64,000 nt of DNA from NCBI RefSeq assembly GCF_037975245.1, contig NC_092572.1, forward strand, positions 2,827,501-2,891,500, in the 5' to 3' direction. Positions 22,677 to 34,000 of this stretch are shown here, one piece after another; the first letter of the stretch is position 1; every line of letters starts with the position of its first letter. The notes under the pieces are model-generated. The model had not been told where the DNA came from and ran no database searches. It was given only the letters and a program-made list of their open reading frames with translations. Position numbers and translations under genes: made by a program. This DNA is from Apostichopus japonicus (taxonomy: Eukaryota > Echinodermata > Holothuroidea > Aspidochirotida > Stichopodidae).

Positions 22677-25600
22677 TTAGTGTAGGGCCCATTGGTATAA
22701 CCACTGATCAAGGCTACAGTGTTGGGCCCATTGATATAACCACTGACATCATCATCATCGGCAACATACTATATAAATATACTCTCACAATGATAAAATA
22801 TTTCATGTAATCATAACACAAGACAGTTTTGCAAAACAGAAAGAACAGTTGTCAAAAAAGGAAAGATGCGATTCACAGTTGATATAATGAAAGTATCATC
22901 TATTATGTAGTATTATTCTTCGTTCCCTGCATGCATGTGCAGAGATCGAGGACAAAACGCATGCATGGCCTGAAATTTTTCCGCTCTTTTCTAAAAGTTC
23001 TTTGTTTTTCTTTTCTGCAATTTAAACAAAGATAATCGATCCAAAGAAAATAAAACTATAAAGATGTTTCCCAAAAGATTAACATATTTTCACTGCAGGA
23101 CGTAAATGTGTTCATATAATATGGCACAGAAAAACAATGAAGGTCTTTGAACTCTCTTGCTCTTTATGTTTCATAAAAATAAAAATAATAATATGATACA
23201 ATGCTTTCTCTGTTAAAGAGGCAGCTTGAATTGATGGGCTATGTATTTTATGTTTTTTCTTCTTCAAAATTGACAACTCTACCCGCAAGGGGCGAGGGCG
23301 GTGGAGGGGGGGGGGGGTACAGTGACAGTGGGAACGCGCCCTTACTTTGTTATGAAAAGCGTGAAAGTGCCCTTCAATGTTAATAATGAAAAGTGCCCAC
23401 CTTTTTTCCATGATTGTAATTAAAAGTGCCCTTTTGGTGCTGTGTATTGTAATATCAATTTTATATCGCAATTCAATTATTGCAAAAATGGTCCCTTGTT
23501 GGTAATAAATTAAGTTTGTTTGTGATTTAGCGCCCTTCTGTTCAAACATATTCCAAAACTGACATTTCTGGTACAGAATACAAAACAGGATACATTCGTT
23601 CTAGCATAAAAAGATGTTGAGGTATAATTTTGGTGGTTGGCACCCTCAAGTCGAAGTGAATGACCTACCTACACGACTTAAAACGGTTATCTTTTTTGTT
23701 TTCTGATCAATTTGTCGCCACACACACTTTTTTTTATAGATAATATTTATCACGTATACGAAGAGCAAATCAGACAATGTTTTTCGAGAAAAAAAATCCT
23801 AGTCCTATAGCTATAACAATGCATTTGGGATTGAAGTTTCATAAAATTATATAGACAAATTTGTCAACAGCAGCTTTTTCAATGTGATGATATCTGCTTT
23901 AAGTCTAATGGATAAAACGTATTTTCAATTCTTTCGCAGAAAAAAAAGCTACCCGGCGAACCATGCAGCATCTCAGGAAGGAAACACTTCAGATCAAGTC
24001 AACCATAATTGTTTCTTACCCGAACTACAGCCGAGACATCACTCTATACTCAGCTATAATACCGTAGCCAGTACACAACACGTTTAAATGTGGCACACCC
24101 TACATCACATGGGATCAAATGCGTTGACCTCGAGGAGAGGGATATGGAATGAACGCGTATAGCCATGCAAGCAGCGTCTACCTGATCTATTTATTCATGA
24201 TTAAGATCGTCCCCTCCCCCCTCACCTTCCCCTTAAAACAATGATTCATTTTTGTGTAACAGTTTATACCAACACACGGTTCCTGCAGGAGTTTGTCAGT
24301 CAGGCCATGCCTTGGGGGCCAATTCTAAAACCGGTCTCAAGTATTTGACGTCTTCTTTCACCCCCCCCCATCCCTACCTCGACGTATATTATGGAAATGA
24401 GAATACCATAACTCTGTAATACCGTATTTCCCTGGAGCCCCCCCCCCCCTTGGCCGCATTCCCACCCACCTGAAGCCATCTTGATAGGCCTGAGTAGAGG
24501 GTATAGGGTCTATACCTTAATCGAGATCAAGGGTAGTTAGCGACAATAAAGTTGAAAGCAAGTTGCGCAGGTTACGCCAGTATAGGACTGATATCTCCTT
24601 TGTTATGTTGTTGCTTGATAGTAGATTTTTGTAATTTAAAAGTGAATTTGTTAGTCTATTCACCATTTCCTTGGGGGGGGGGGAATGGGCGAGGGGTGGG
24701 GGAGGAAAGCCTATTCCGTCTCACTCGTGCCTTCTACAACGCTCTCTGTATGGAGAGCTGGTGATGAGGTTGGAAAAACCCATCCTTCCCCTCCACCTTC
24801 CCACACTGACTTCTCCATCTCTCGACAACCCCCCCCCCTTCCACAGTCTCTTACCCACTGTACCTCCTTCCCCTTTCCACGTAACGTTATACCATGTGTA
24901 GCATTAGGCTAGGAGAGCCTCGTGGATTCGGTGGTAGCGCAAAACCTATTTAGCCTCGCCCAGTCGTCTGAATGTGATGTTGGCTTCCTGTGATTTCATT
25001 TCACTTTGCAGTTTGCATTTCATAACAGACATCGATTATTAATCAAACTTTGTTTACATGTAATCAAACTAAGATAACATCCAATAATTTGTTGTTGTTG
25101 TTGTTTTTTGTTGTTGCTGTTTTCAGTAAATGAACATTAATTACCGAGTAATTAGAGATTCCATTTCATTCTAAAACTTACGTCACCCGAACCTAATTGC
25201 AAGAAGACTGCTCGGACATTTCCTTTTTCATAATTTCAAAGGAAGTTTGGTTAACTCAGTCTATAAATGAATTGAAATCGCTTTGGAATATCTAGCATCA
25301 AGTATATCGAAAAAGTACCGGATTTTCTATACTTCTGAAAGTTGTCATTGATGAGGTCATCAGTGTTGACCCCAAATATGCTAGAAAGTCGAATAGTGGT
25401 CACACATGCATAAACCTCGTACTGCCAAACTCAAAGCATTTTTCTCCCTGAGGGACATTGGATTGTGTTACTGCTAGAATCTAGCATAATTTGGAGATGC
25501 AGTACCACTAAGGAAAGTATACTATTTACAACACCCTTTTAGAAATGATTTAACATGCTAACATGTGAGGCCAATACTGGTAACATAATAATATATTTTC

Positions 25601-26091
25601 GTGTAAATACTCGCCCGTTTTGAATTAAAGATAAAGCATGTTATCGTTAGCTTCTTTTACAGATTGCGTGTATTGGTAACCATGATACACGTCTGAACTT
25701 ACATTATTAAGTATCAAATTCTACCACAAAATTGATGAGACATGCACAAATGAACCCAGCAAACCGGATGCCTATTGTTCAGTTAAAACCTATGCTTACG
25801 ATTATCTTGTTATGAACTTTACCAGGAGTCATGGCCTGATTTTCCCCTCGCTCCTTTCCGGGATCCTTTCTTTGTGTATATATTTGTCTGTCTGTGTGTG
25901 TGCGTTGTCGTGTGCATCTTTGTCAACACGGTTGTTGAGGTTGGGCACATGGCTGTGACATTTTCTTTATCACTACGCATTATGCAAAACAAAAACAATA
26001 GCGTCCGGGAGAGTACAGTATTGTGAAAATGACCTGTTTGTTTTATATATCATTTTTCCTAATAGTGATGTATGGAACGCAAAACGGGCCA
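21077..26091. other. Non-coding stretch with homopolymers and microsatellites
   Basis: No gene recognised. It holds a (TA)n/(TTATAT)n microsatellite at about 22503-22678, a 39-bp duplication with GGGCCCATTG at 22685-22748, and runs of 9-12 C or G at 22099, 23306, 24361, 24438, 24673 and 24829. Short ORFs here are proline- or isoleucine-rich products of those repeats. Confidence 0.6.
22503..22678. repeat. (TA)n microsatellite with TTTATA variants
   Basis: Long TA array with a central (TTTATA)n block and one GAGC interruption. A 39-bp duplication follows directly. Confidence 0.95.
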
Positions 26092-26280
26092 CGATATATG
26101 TCGTCGCACCTTAAATATACGTTACTGTGCTAAAATATGTGTCGATGCACCTAAAATAAACGTTGTCGCACTGAAAACATATGTCATTGTACCTAACATA
26201 TATGTCGCTGTTACTAAAAAAAACGTCGTCGTAAAGTATATATCGCTGCACTGACAACATCCGTCGCTGCTGTTAACAAA
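26092..26280 (+). repeat. About 21-bp degenerate minisatellite
   Basis: Some nine units of the type ATATATGTCGTCGCACCTAAA with many substitutions, giving a 7-residue periodicity in a short open frame. I regard it as non-coding. Confidence 0.75.
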
Positions 26281-26403
26281 AATGATGGTGTATTGCTAGG
26301 GTGCATAAGGTGCTCGTATGCAAATATGGAACTTAGTTGTAGGCGTGTCTGGATACACCAAATGGCATGGCATATCGCGCGGTAAATGTTAACAATACGA
26401 CAA

Positions 26404-26462
26404 CAGACGGACGGACGGACGGACAGACGGACGGAAGGACGGATGGATGGATGGATGGATGG
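26404..26462. repeat. (GACG)n/(GGAT)n microsatellite
   Basis: GACGGACGGACG units pass into GGATGGATGGAT. Confidence 0.95.
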
Positions 26463-26829
26463 TGTCCTCCCTCAAACAATTTATTTGCTTCATCTTCTTC
26501 CACATATTGGTTAATATTTCGTTATTTCTCCGCCGGTTTCATTTCTATATGTTGCGTAATGCATTGGCTGACCTTATTGTTATTCATGTGTGTAAAGTGT
26601 GGTGTCGCGGAGCCCAATAAACCAAATATTCTACCATCTGTTGTTAAAGTGGCCATGACACGAAAATTTCAAAGTCCTATATTTTTGGGATCCATCAAAG
26701 AATGTTCTCTAAAACATGTATCAACCAATCTGCCAGTTTAAAACTTGATTTTTCAAGTCGAAAATTGAGAATGAATTTACCCTTTTCGGCGTTTGAAACT
26801 TTGTTTACTCGAAAATTTTCCGATTCGCA

Positions 26830-26847
26830 TGACGTCATGTGACGTCA
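26830..26847. promoter_or_regulatory. Pair of CRE palindromes
   Basis: TGACGTCA at 26830-26837 and again at 26840-26847, ten bases apart, the same helical face. This is the binding word of CREB/ATF factors. The pair precedes the ATG at 26981 by about 130 bases and could be part of a promoter. Confidence 0.55.
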
Positions 26848-26980
26848 CGTTTTGAACACATATTTGTTGTCGCTGCTACGGTACCATTCACGTACACAGT
26901 AGACAAGTACACATACCACTAGTAGTTACTAAACAAAACACCGATCACAAGTGCGATATCAAATCAAAATTTCCTGTGAA

Positions 26981-27255
26981 ATGGCGGATCCAGAGCCAAA
27001 TGCGGCAACCGAAGTTCAAAGTGATTATGGTTCTTCACTAGGCAGTGAAATTGGGCTATAATTAGAGTGCCCTTTCTCATATTCGAAGCAGAGAGTGAAG
27101 GCGATGATCATTCCAATATTGAACCGAACGCTGAGGGTGGAGCGGAGGTGTTAGAACCGTATCAGTTCGAGCCTGTTAAACGAGCCGAAATTGAAGCTCC
27201 ACAACATATCGAAGAAGAAATCCGTTCGAAACCATTGCAAGGAACATACAACGTG
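26981..27255 (+). pseudogene. Putative first exon, broken by a frame change
   Basis: An ATG at 26981 starts MADPEPNAATEVQSDYGS and stops at 27059. The sequence then continues in another frame with acidic text (EAESEGDDHSNIE) and LEPYQFEPV, ending at a good donor ACGTG|GTAAGA at 27255. The acidic start and a PYxFEP motif recall N-termini of P2RX7-like domain proteins of marine animals, but the cysteine-rich core is not found downstream, so this is a weak guess. The upstream text AAAGTGGCCATGACACGAAA (26646-26665) may be the tip of a DNA transposon that carries this exon. Confidence 0.3.
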
Positions 27256-27789
27256 GTAAGAATTTATTAACGAAGCATTTAAAAACAAAATCCAGTCCAT
27301 TTTGTGCATGTGTTGTTGGAATTCGCGGAACACCCTAAACCGTATTGTGCGTTGTGTTACGGTAACTTACAACCCATATGTAGAGTGTGTAGTACTAGTA
27401 GGGTTGGTTGCATACTGAAAGTTTGGCTCGGGGATGTAAGTTGCATTATGCAATATGCAGCCATGCTAGGTAGGCATATGTGTTATTTCATACTCATTAT
27501 TACTTGGCTAGTACTTTGGCCTGGAGTTTTGCAAATCAATTTTCTGAAACAAAAGAATGTATCATGATACATGGAAGGTGTAAAATCACAACAAATGTAA
27601 CCATAACTGTACATTGTGTGCCTGCTTGTTATTGTGGACATCATGGCCAACATTAATACATTTTGAACTTTCATAAATTTTTTCCCAGGCAGTACAGATA
27701 CATAGCCTACGGTCAACAGGTTCAATGATACTTGGGGTTCCTAGCAAGACAATCGCAGATGTCAATCCAGCCGTAGTGCAATGTGTCTA

Positions 27790-27960
27790 GAGTTGAGTCT
27801 ACAGTTTGCTGAGCACCAAGTTTTGATTGGCTAACAGTCTACAGTTGCGTTTGAGTGTCTACAGTTGCGTTTGAGAGCTCACTCGTGATTGGCTGTTAGT
27901 CTACAGTTTGTCTACAGTGTCTACAGTTTGACCTATCAGATTGCGTTTAAGAGCGAGTCT
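27790..27960 (+). promoter_or_regulatory. Putative promoter of the 14-exon gene
   Basis: About 170 bases upstream of exon 1 contain the word GTCTACAGTT(T/G) at least six times, GTCTACAGTTGCGTTTGAG twice, and two GATTGGCT boxes (inverted CCAAT). No TATA box. A repeat-rich CCAAT promoter is plausible; the start of transcription is not known. Confidence 0.4.
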
Positions 27961-28036
27961 CGATCAAGCCGCTGGTTGCCTAGCGACAGCGGACGCCAGG
28001 CTTTTGTTTATAGCGGATAGGACTACTCATCTGACG

Positions 28037-28055
28037 ATGATTTTATCGTCAAAAG
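28037..28055 (+). CDS. Exon 1 (start codon)
   Basis: ATG ATT TTA TCG TCA AAA G, then GTAATT donor; phase 1. The frame is open upstream to 27941 but has no earlier ATG. The same text recurs inside exons 2a and 2b, where it is internal. Confidence 0.6.
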
Positions 28056-31000
28056 GTAATTATTGTTCATTTCAATCATTATCGAAAGATGGCAAATTCC
28101 CCTGCATCATAGTCACCCCAAAGTGACTAGGCTAATCAGTAATCATTGCTCATGGTGAATTAATTTCGGAAAGTATCTCGAGTTCGACTCACTGTTGACG
28201 TTTCGATAGCCTAGTGCCCTAGCATACTGTGAGTGGGGATTTGTACACAAATTCCGTATATTTTAGGCTAAGCCAAACGAAATTTGATATAGGGCCTTCT
28301 TACTCTTAGGGGGTACCGATTTTCGTTCAGCTTAAGCTTATCCTAATGTAGGGAAATGTGTACAAATTCTAGCTACAGGGAAGTAACTTCGGTCCCTTTA
28401 CCCCCTAAATAATCCAAAGCTTGAGTGATCAGTGTGTCGGCTCCACAATGCCAATGCGGACACAGTGCCAGTGGGTACTACAATTCCAGAATAGGCCTAG
28501 GCCTAGGTCTACATAAAATTTGGGGGAGCAAGATGGGGAGGGGGGGGGGGTGAAATATTGCGGGGGCAACACAACATTTAAGTGTGCCAAAGTTACATAG
28601 ACCTGAACTACATGTAGGACTGTTATGTGAAGGTGTACCGTAACATCAACAGACCAGTTCAACTTTCAAGGACTAGGTCTATGTCTGAACGTGATCATAT
28701 AAACCCAAATATTGCAGCCCTCTGGAGTCACAGTGGTGCAGCTGAAGGGACATATGCAATTACTCTCCACACAGTGAACGATAAAAGCATAGACAGAGGA
28801 CCTCTTGCTAAGCTCCAAGCTAGCCTGATCACGGATTGCAATTTGCGGACTTGGCATTGTGCTAGGCCTAGCCACACGCTGTCCCCTCCCCAGCCTCCTA
28901 TTGAACCAAATTACTTTTGTTTTCAGCTGGGAGGAGCCCACCTGCTCAGAATCCAAAAGTTACACGGGACCCGCTGTTGCCAGTGCTGTCTATCCATGAT
29001 AGGAGCATCGATCAAGCCGCTGGTTGCCTAGCGACAGCGGACGCCAGGCTTTTGTTTATAGCGGATAGGACTACTCATCTGACGATGATTTTATCGTCAA
29101 AAGGTAATTATTGTTCATTTCAATCATTATCGAAAGATGGCAAATTCCCCTGCATCATAGTCACCCCAAAGTGACTAGGCTAATCAGTAATCATTGCTCA
29201 TGGTGAATTAATTTCGGAAAGTATCTCGAGTTCGACTCACTGTTGACGTTTCGATAGCCTAGTGCCCTAGCATACTGTGAGTGGGGATTTGTACACAAAT
29301 TCCGTATATTTTAGGCTAAGCCAAACGAAATTTGATATAGGGCCTTCTTACTCTTAGGGGGTACCGATTTTCGTTCAGCTTAAGCTTATCCTAATGTAGG
29401 GAAATGTGTACAAATTCTAGCTACAGGGAAGTAACTTCGGTCCCTTTACCCCCTAAATAATCCAAAGCTTGAGTGATCAGTGTGTCGGCTCCACAATGCC
29501 AATGCGGACACAGTGCCAGTGGGTACTACAATTCCAGAATAGGCCTAGGCCTAGGTCTACATAAAATTTGGGGGAGCAAGATGGGGAGGGGGGGGGGGGT
29601 GAAATATTGCGGGGGCAACACAACATTTAAGTGTGCCAAAGTTACATAGACCTGAACTACATGTAGGACTGTTATGTGAAGGTGTACCGTAACATCAACA
29701 GACCAGTTCAACTTTCAAGGACTAGGTCTATGTCTGAACGTGATCATATAAACCCAAATATTGCAGCCCTCTGGAGTCACAGTGGTGCAGCTGAAGGGAC
29801 ATATGCAATTACTCTCCACACAGTGAACGATAAAAGCATAGACAGAGGACCTCTTGCTAAGCTCCAAGCTAGCCTGATCACGGATTGCAATTTGCGGACT
29901 TGGCATTGTGCTAGGCCTAGCCACACGCTGTCCCCTCCCCAGCCTCCTATTGAACCAAATTACTTTTGTTTTCAGCTGGGAGGAGCCCACCTGCTCAGAA
30001 TCCAAAAGTTACACGGGACCCGCTGTTGCCAGTGCTGTCTATCCATGATAGGAGCATCGATCAAGCCGCTGGTTGCCTAGCGACAGCGGACGCCAGGCTT
30101 TTGTTTATAGCGGATAGGACTACTCATCTGACGATGATTTTATCGTCAAAAGGTAATTATTGTTCATTTCAATCATTATCGAAAGATGGCAAATTCCCCT
30201 GCATCATAGTCACCCCAAAGTGACTAGGCTAATCAGTAATCATTGCTCATGGTGAATTAATTTCGGAAAGTATCTCGAGTTCGACTCACTGTTGACGTTT
30301 CGATAGCCTAGTGCCCTAGCATACTGTGAGTGGGGATTTGTACACAAATTCCGTATATTTTAGGCTAAGCCAAACGAAATTTGATATAGGGCCTTCTTAC
30401 TCTTAGGGGGTACCGATTTTCGTTCAGCTTAAGCTTATCCTAATGTAGGGAAATGTGTACAAATTCTAGCTACAGGGAAGTAACTTCGGTCCCTTTACCC
30501 CCTAAATAATCCAAAGCTTGAGTGATCAGTGTGTCGGCTCCACAATGCCAATGCGGACACAGTGCCAGTGGGTACTACAATTCCAGAATAGGCCTAGGCC
30601 TAGGTCTACATAAAATTTGGGGGAGCAAGATGGGGAGGGGGGGGGGGTGAAATATTGCGGGGGCAACACAACATTTAAGTGTGCCAAAGTTACATAGACC
30701 TGAACTACATGTAGGACTGTTATGTGAAGGTGTACCGTAACATCAACAGACCAGTTCAACTTTCAAGGACTAGGTCTATGTCTGAACGTGATCATATAAA
30801 CCCAAATATTGCAGCCCTCTGGAGTCACAGTGGTGCAGCTGAAGGGACATATGCAATTACTCTCCACACAGTGAACGATAAAAGCATAGACAGAGGACCT
30901 CTTGCTAAGCTCCAAGCTAGCCTGATCACGGATTGCAATTTGCGGACTTGGCATTGTGCTAGGCCTAGCCACACGCTGTCCCCTCCCCAGCCTCCTATTG

Positions 31001-34000
31001 AACCAAATTACTTTTGTTTTCAGCTGGGAGGAGCCCACCTGCTCAGAATCCAAAAGTTACACGGGACCCGCTGTTGCCAGTGCTGTCTATCCATGATAGG
31101 AGCATCGCCCAAGACAGACAGCGGTGTTCTCTATTGCCAACAAGATTTGCAAAGCAGGCAAAGTCATTACCGCCTCAGGCCATCCATGATTTGCTCATAC
31201 GCAATAAGGATACTGCCCTTGATGAAGGTGAGTAGTACCAGCCTAGGCCAACAGTGAACAGCATGAAGATGCGTTAAAAAGACAAACGGAGGATGTCTAC
31301 TATAGGCCTATTAGTGAATCATTGGGCCTAGGTTGTAGCCTTGTAGGGCATATGATTGTAGGCCTACAAACTGCTCTGATATATGAGAGTTTGCCCCCTC
31401 TAGAGTGATTCAAACAAAGCTGGTATACTGTGGGCTGGGTCCCATGGCTCGCACAGCAACTTGAATTGATAAAAGGGCCGTGATACATACAGTGCATACC
31501 TCCCTCTATGTTGGTTCGTCAAACAGAACACTGCGATGGGGAAATTCCTCACTGTGATGGAACTGTATGAATCATGATGTCACATTGTGTGATGATGAGA
31601 TACTGCTTACATAACTACAAGAACCAGTTGCTAGATGCACTGTTCCTCCTCCTGATATTGCGGCGGAAAGAAACATGACAAGGCTCATTGTGAAGACTAT
31701 GCACGATTGAAATGTACACTTGATGTATTTGGAGGACTATTTTTAATTTCGGCCTTGTGCCCATACATGTATGCTAAATTGCCTCTCATTCTCCATACTT
31801 ATAGCCAAAAGACGCTGTCACCCATACACGAAAGCCCCGACTGAGGAACAGTACCTGGGCCAGTTGGTAATAACCTTCGGAAAATATAATGGCAGAACCT
31901 TCAAGTGGTTGGTACAGAATGATGTTGGCTATGTCAAATAGTAAGTGTTGATCATTCAAAATTCTCCTTTAGACACTGTAAGCCCTGGGTTGGAAATGAG
32001 CGGGGGCAACAGGCGATTCGCCCCCAGTTTTCTTGGAATCGCCTTCTGAAAAATATACTCTAGCGAATATAACAACGAATGTTATGCGCTGTGTATAATG
32101 CTATTTGGTAGTCTACTGTTTTAGAATTATAAAACATGAAATATTGGAGCGAGTAACGAATATCACTCGTTATCTAGGCGGCAGGCCTACTACATTATCA
32201 GTGAGTGAGAACAGCGTGGACTATTTACAGCATTGGGTTACATTTTGCATGACATCTCGGAATTTGAAAAGAGCTGCAAGCCCTCTCCCACAGGGGCCTT
32301 TTATTGAAGAACAGAATTGAAGAGAACCCCAAAATTGATTCCCTCCACCATTTCCCTCCAATAATGTGATGATTGAGTAGTGTACTTTTGACCGAATTAC
32401 TTTTGTTGATGATTTGAATGATGGCATACATTAAAATCATGCCGGTCTGAACCACAGACTAATATGTATGAAATGAGAAAGGGTATCCAGGCCAGTTCGT
32501 CATGTAACGTTTTCATTGCTTGAACTAGTCTTGTGAAAGTCTTCATGCCATCATTTTTTTGCAGCCTCGTCGATGCACATGTCAAGGAAAGCAGGAAGGG
32601 TGTTCCCCACAGCAAACACAGGGATGATGCCTGGATGAAGGACTGTCTCCAGAAGTATGTGCAGTGCTTCCCTCAAGTCTCTTCACATCTGGAGATGAAC
32701 GTGGACATCTGGTTGTATGGGTACAGCCCTTTCAAGCCATTTTTCTTCAAAGAAATGTGGCAATGGTATCACCAGCACAAACTTCTCCAATCCGACCCAC
32801 AGGCAGGCACAGCACACGACCGCAAACTTGCCCTAGACGCTTTCACCTCTGTTCAGCAGTGGCTCTGCATGGACCAGACACAGATCAAGAGTCAGTCTAT
32901 GCGTAGATTCCGCAAGTATATTCTTGACAAGATAAAAGAGGTACGCATTTTCCTTATTGTCTTCTGATGGTGAAACTTAACTCTAATGAGATGTGGGGCG
33001 ATGTGCACCTTTTTACAAGAATTCCCCCAACTGACTTATGATAACTTTAATCCCTAACATAAACCTTAATCCTAACAATGAGTACAATCACGGCATCTGC
33101 TGCAATTAAACCAATAATTTAATTTTGGCTTTCAGACAGACAGCTTAGCCCTTTTGAGGTGATGTGAGCTGCCTTGGTTTATGTCAAACCAGCAGAGCAA
33201 CTGTATCTGACTGATTACCTATAACTTCTCCATCATCTATCTTCCAGACTGAAGCATCCAGTGCAGCGGGGAACGTTCCACCACTTCCGGAGAGGTCCAC
33301 ATTGCATGAGCAGTCCACGAAGCCGCAAGAAAAGCCTAAACAGCATCGACAAGGCAAAGAAATCACACAGGTAATGTAGTCGGCTTGGTGAAGAGAAGTA
33401 GTTGCCTGCCTTATCTGTTCCAGTCTCCCTGTATAGTAGTTCATTTCCCCTCCTAGAATTGTGAGAGAGTGAAGGAAAGTTCATATGATTTCACACAAAA
33501 ACCTGGCAAAATATGTACACAGCGCTGTACTGTGGAATCCCACTGTGGCTGGAATCCCCTGGTTTAGACTATCAGTTTGTATTCTTTCTATTTCTCCCTT
33601 TATGCACTGATGACTCACCCAGTAAAGCAGCTACTGCACAAGTGTACATCAGTGGAACAACAAGAACAGTTGTATTCGTTTAGTTGTCATCTGTTAAATT
33701 GTCAGTCAGGAGGATGATTCGGGTGCGTCATTCTCTCATCATAGGCTAATTGACAATGAGGATTCAATAGTGGGTCATTTCAAAGGAATTGTAAGTCAAC
33801 TGAGTGACTGTGATGCTCGTCAATGTACAAGAATTGTGCGACCCATATCTGACAATATGTATATATCGATTCAATTCCAGACACCAACCACTAGTCGATC
33901 TGGCACCCTACTAGCTCCTTTAAGACCAACAGGACAGTTCCAGAAAAAACAACCTTCGCAAGGCATCTCAAAGGTATTCAAACATGTCATTTTTGTAGTT

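Larger units (their letters stand above)
27961..31105 (+). repeat. Tandem triplication of a 1048-bp unit containing an exon
   Basis: Units 27961-29008, 29009-30057 and 30058-31105. The only difference I found is the length of one G run (11, 12 and 11 bases). Each unit runs from CGATCAAGCCGCTGG to GATAGGAGCAT and carries a donor, a complete intron and an acceptor. At the right end the gene continues with CGCCCAAGACAG; the join CG(A)TCAAG versus CGCCCAAG suggests recombination at short similarity. Identity this high means a very recent event, ongoing conversion, or an assembly error. Confidence 0.95.
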
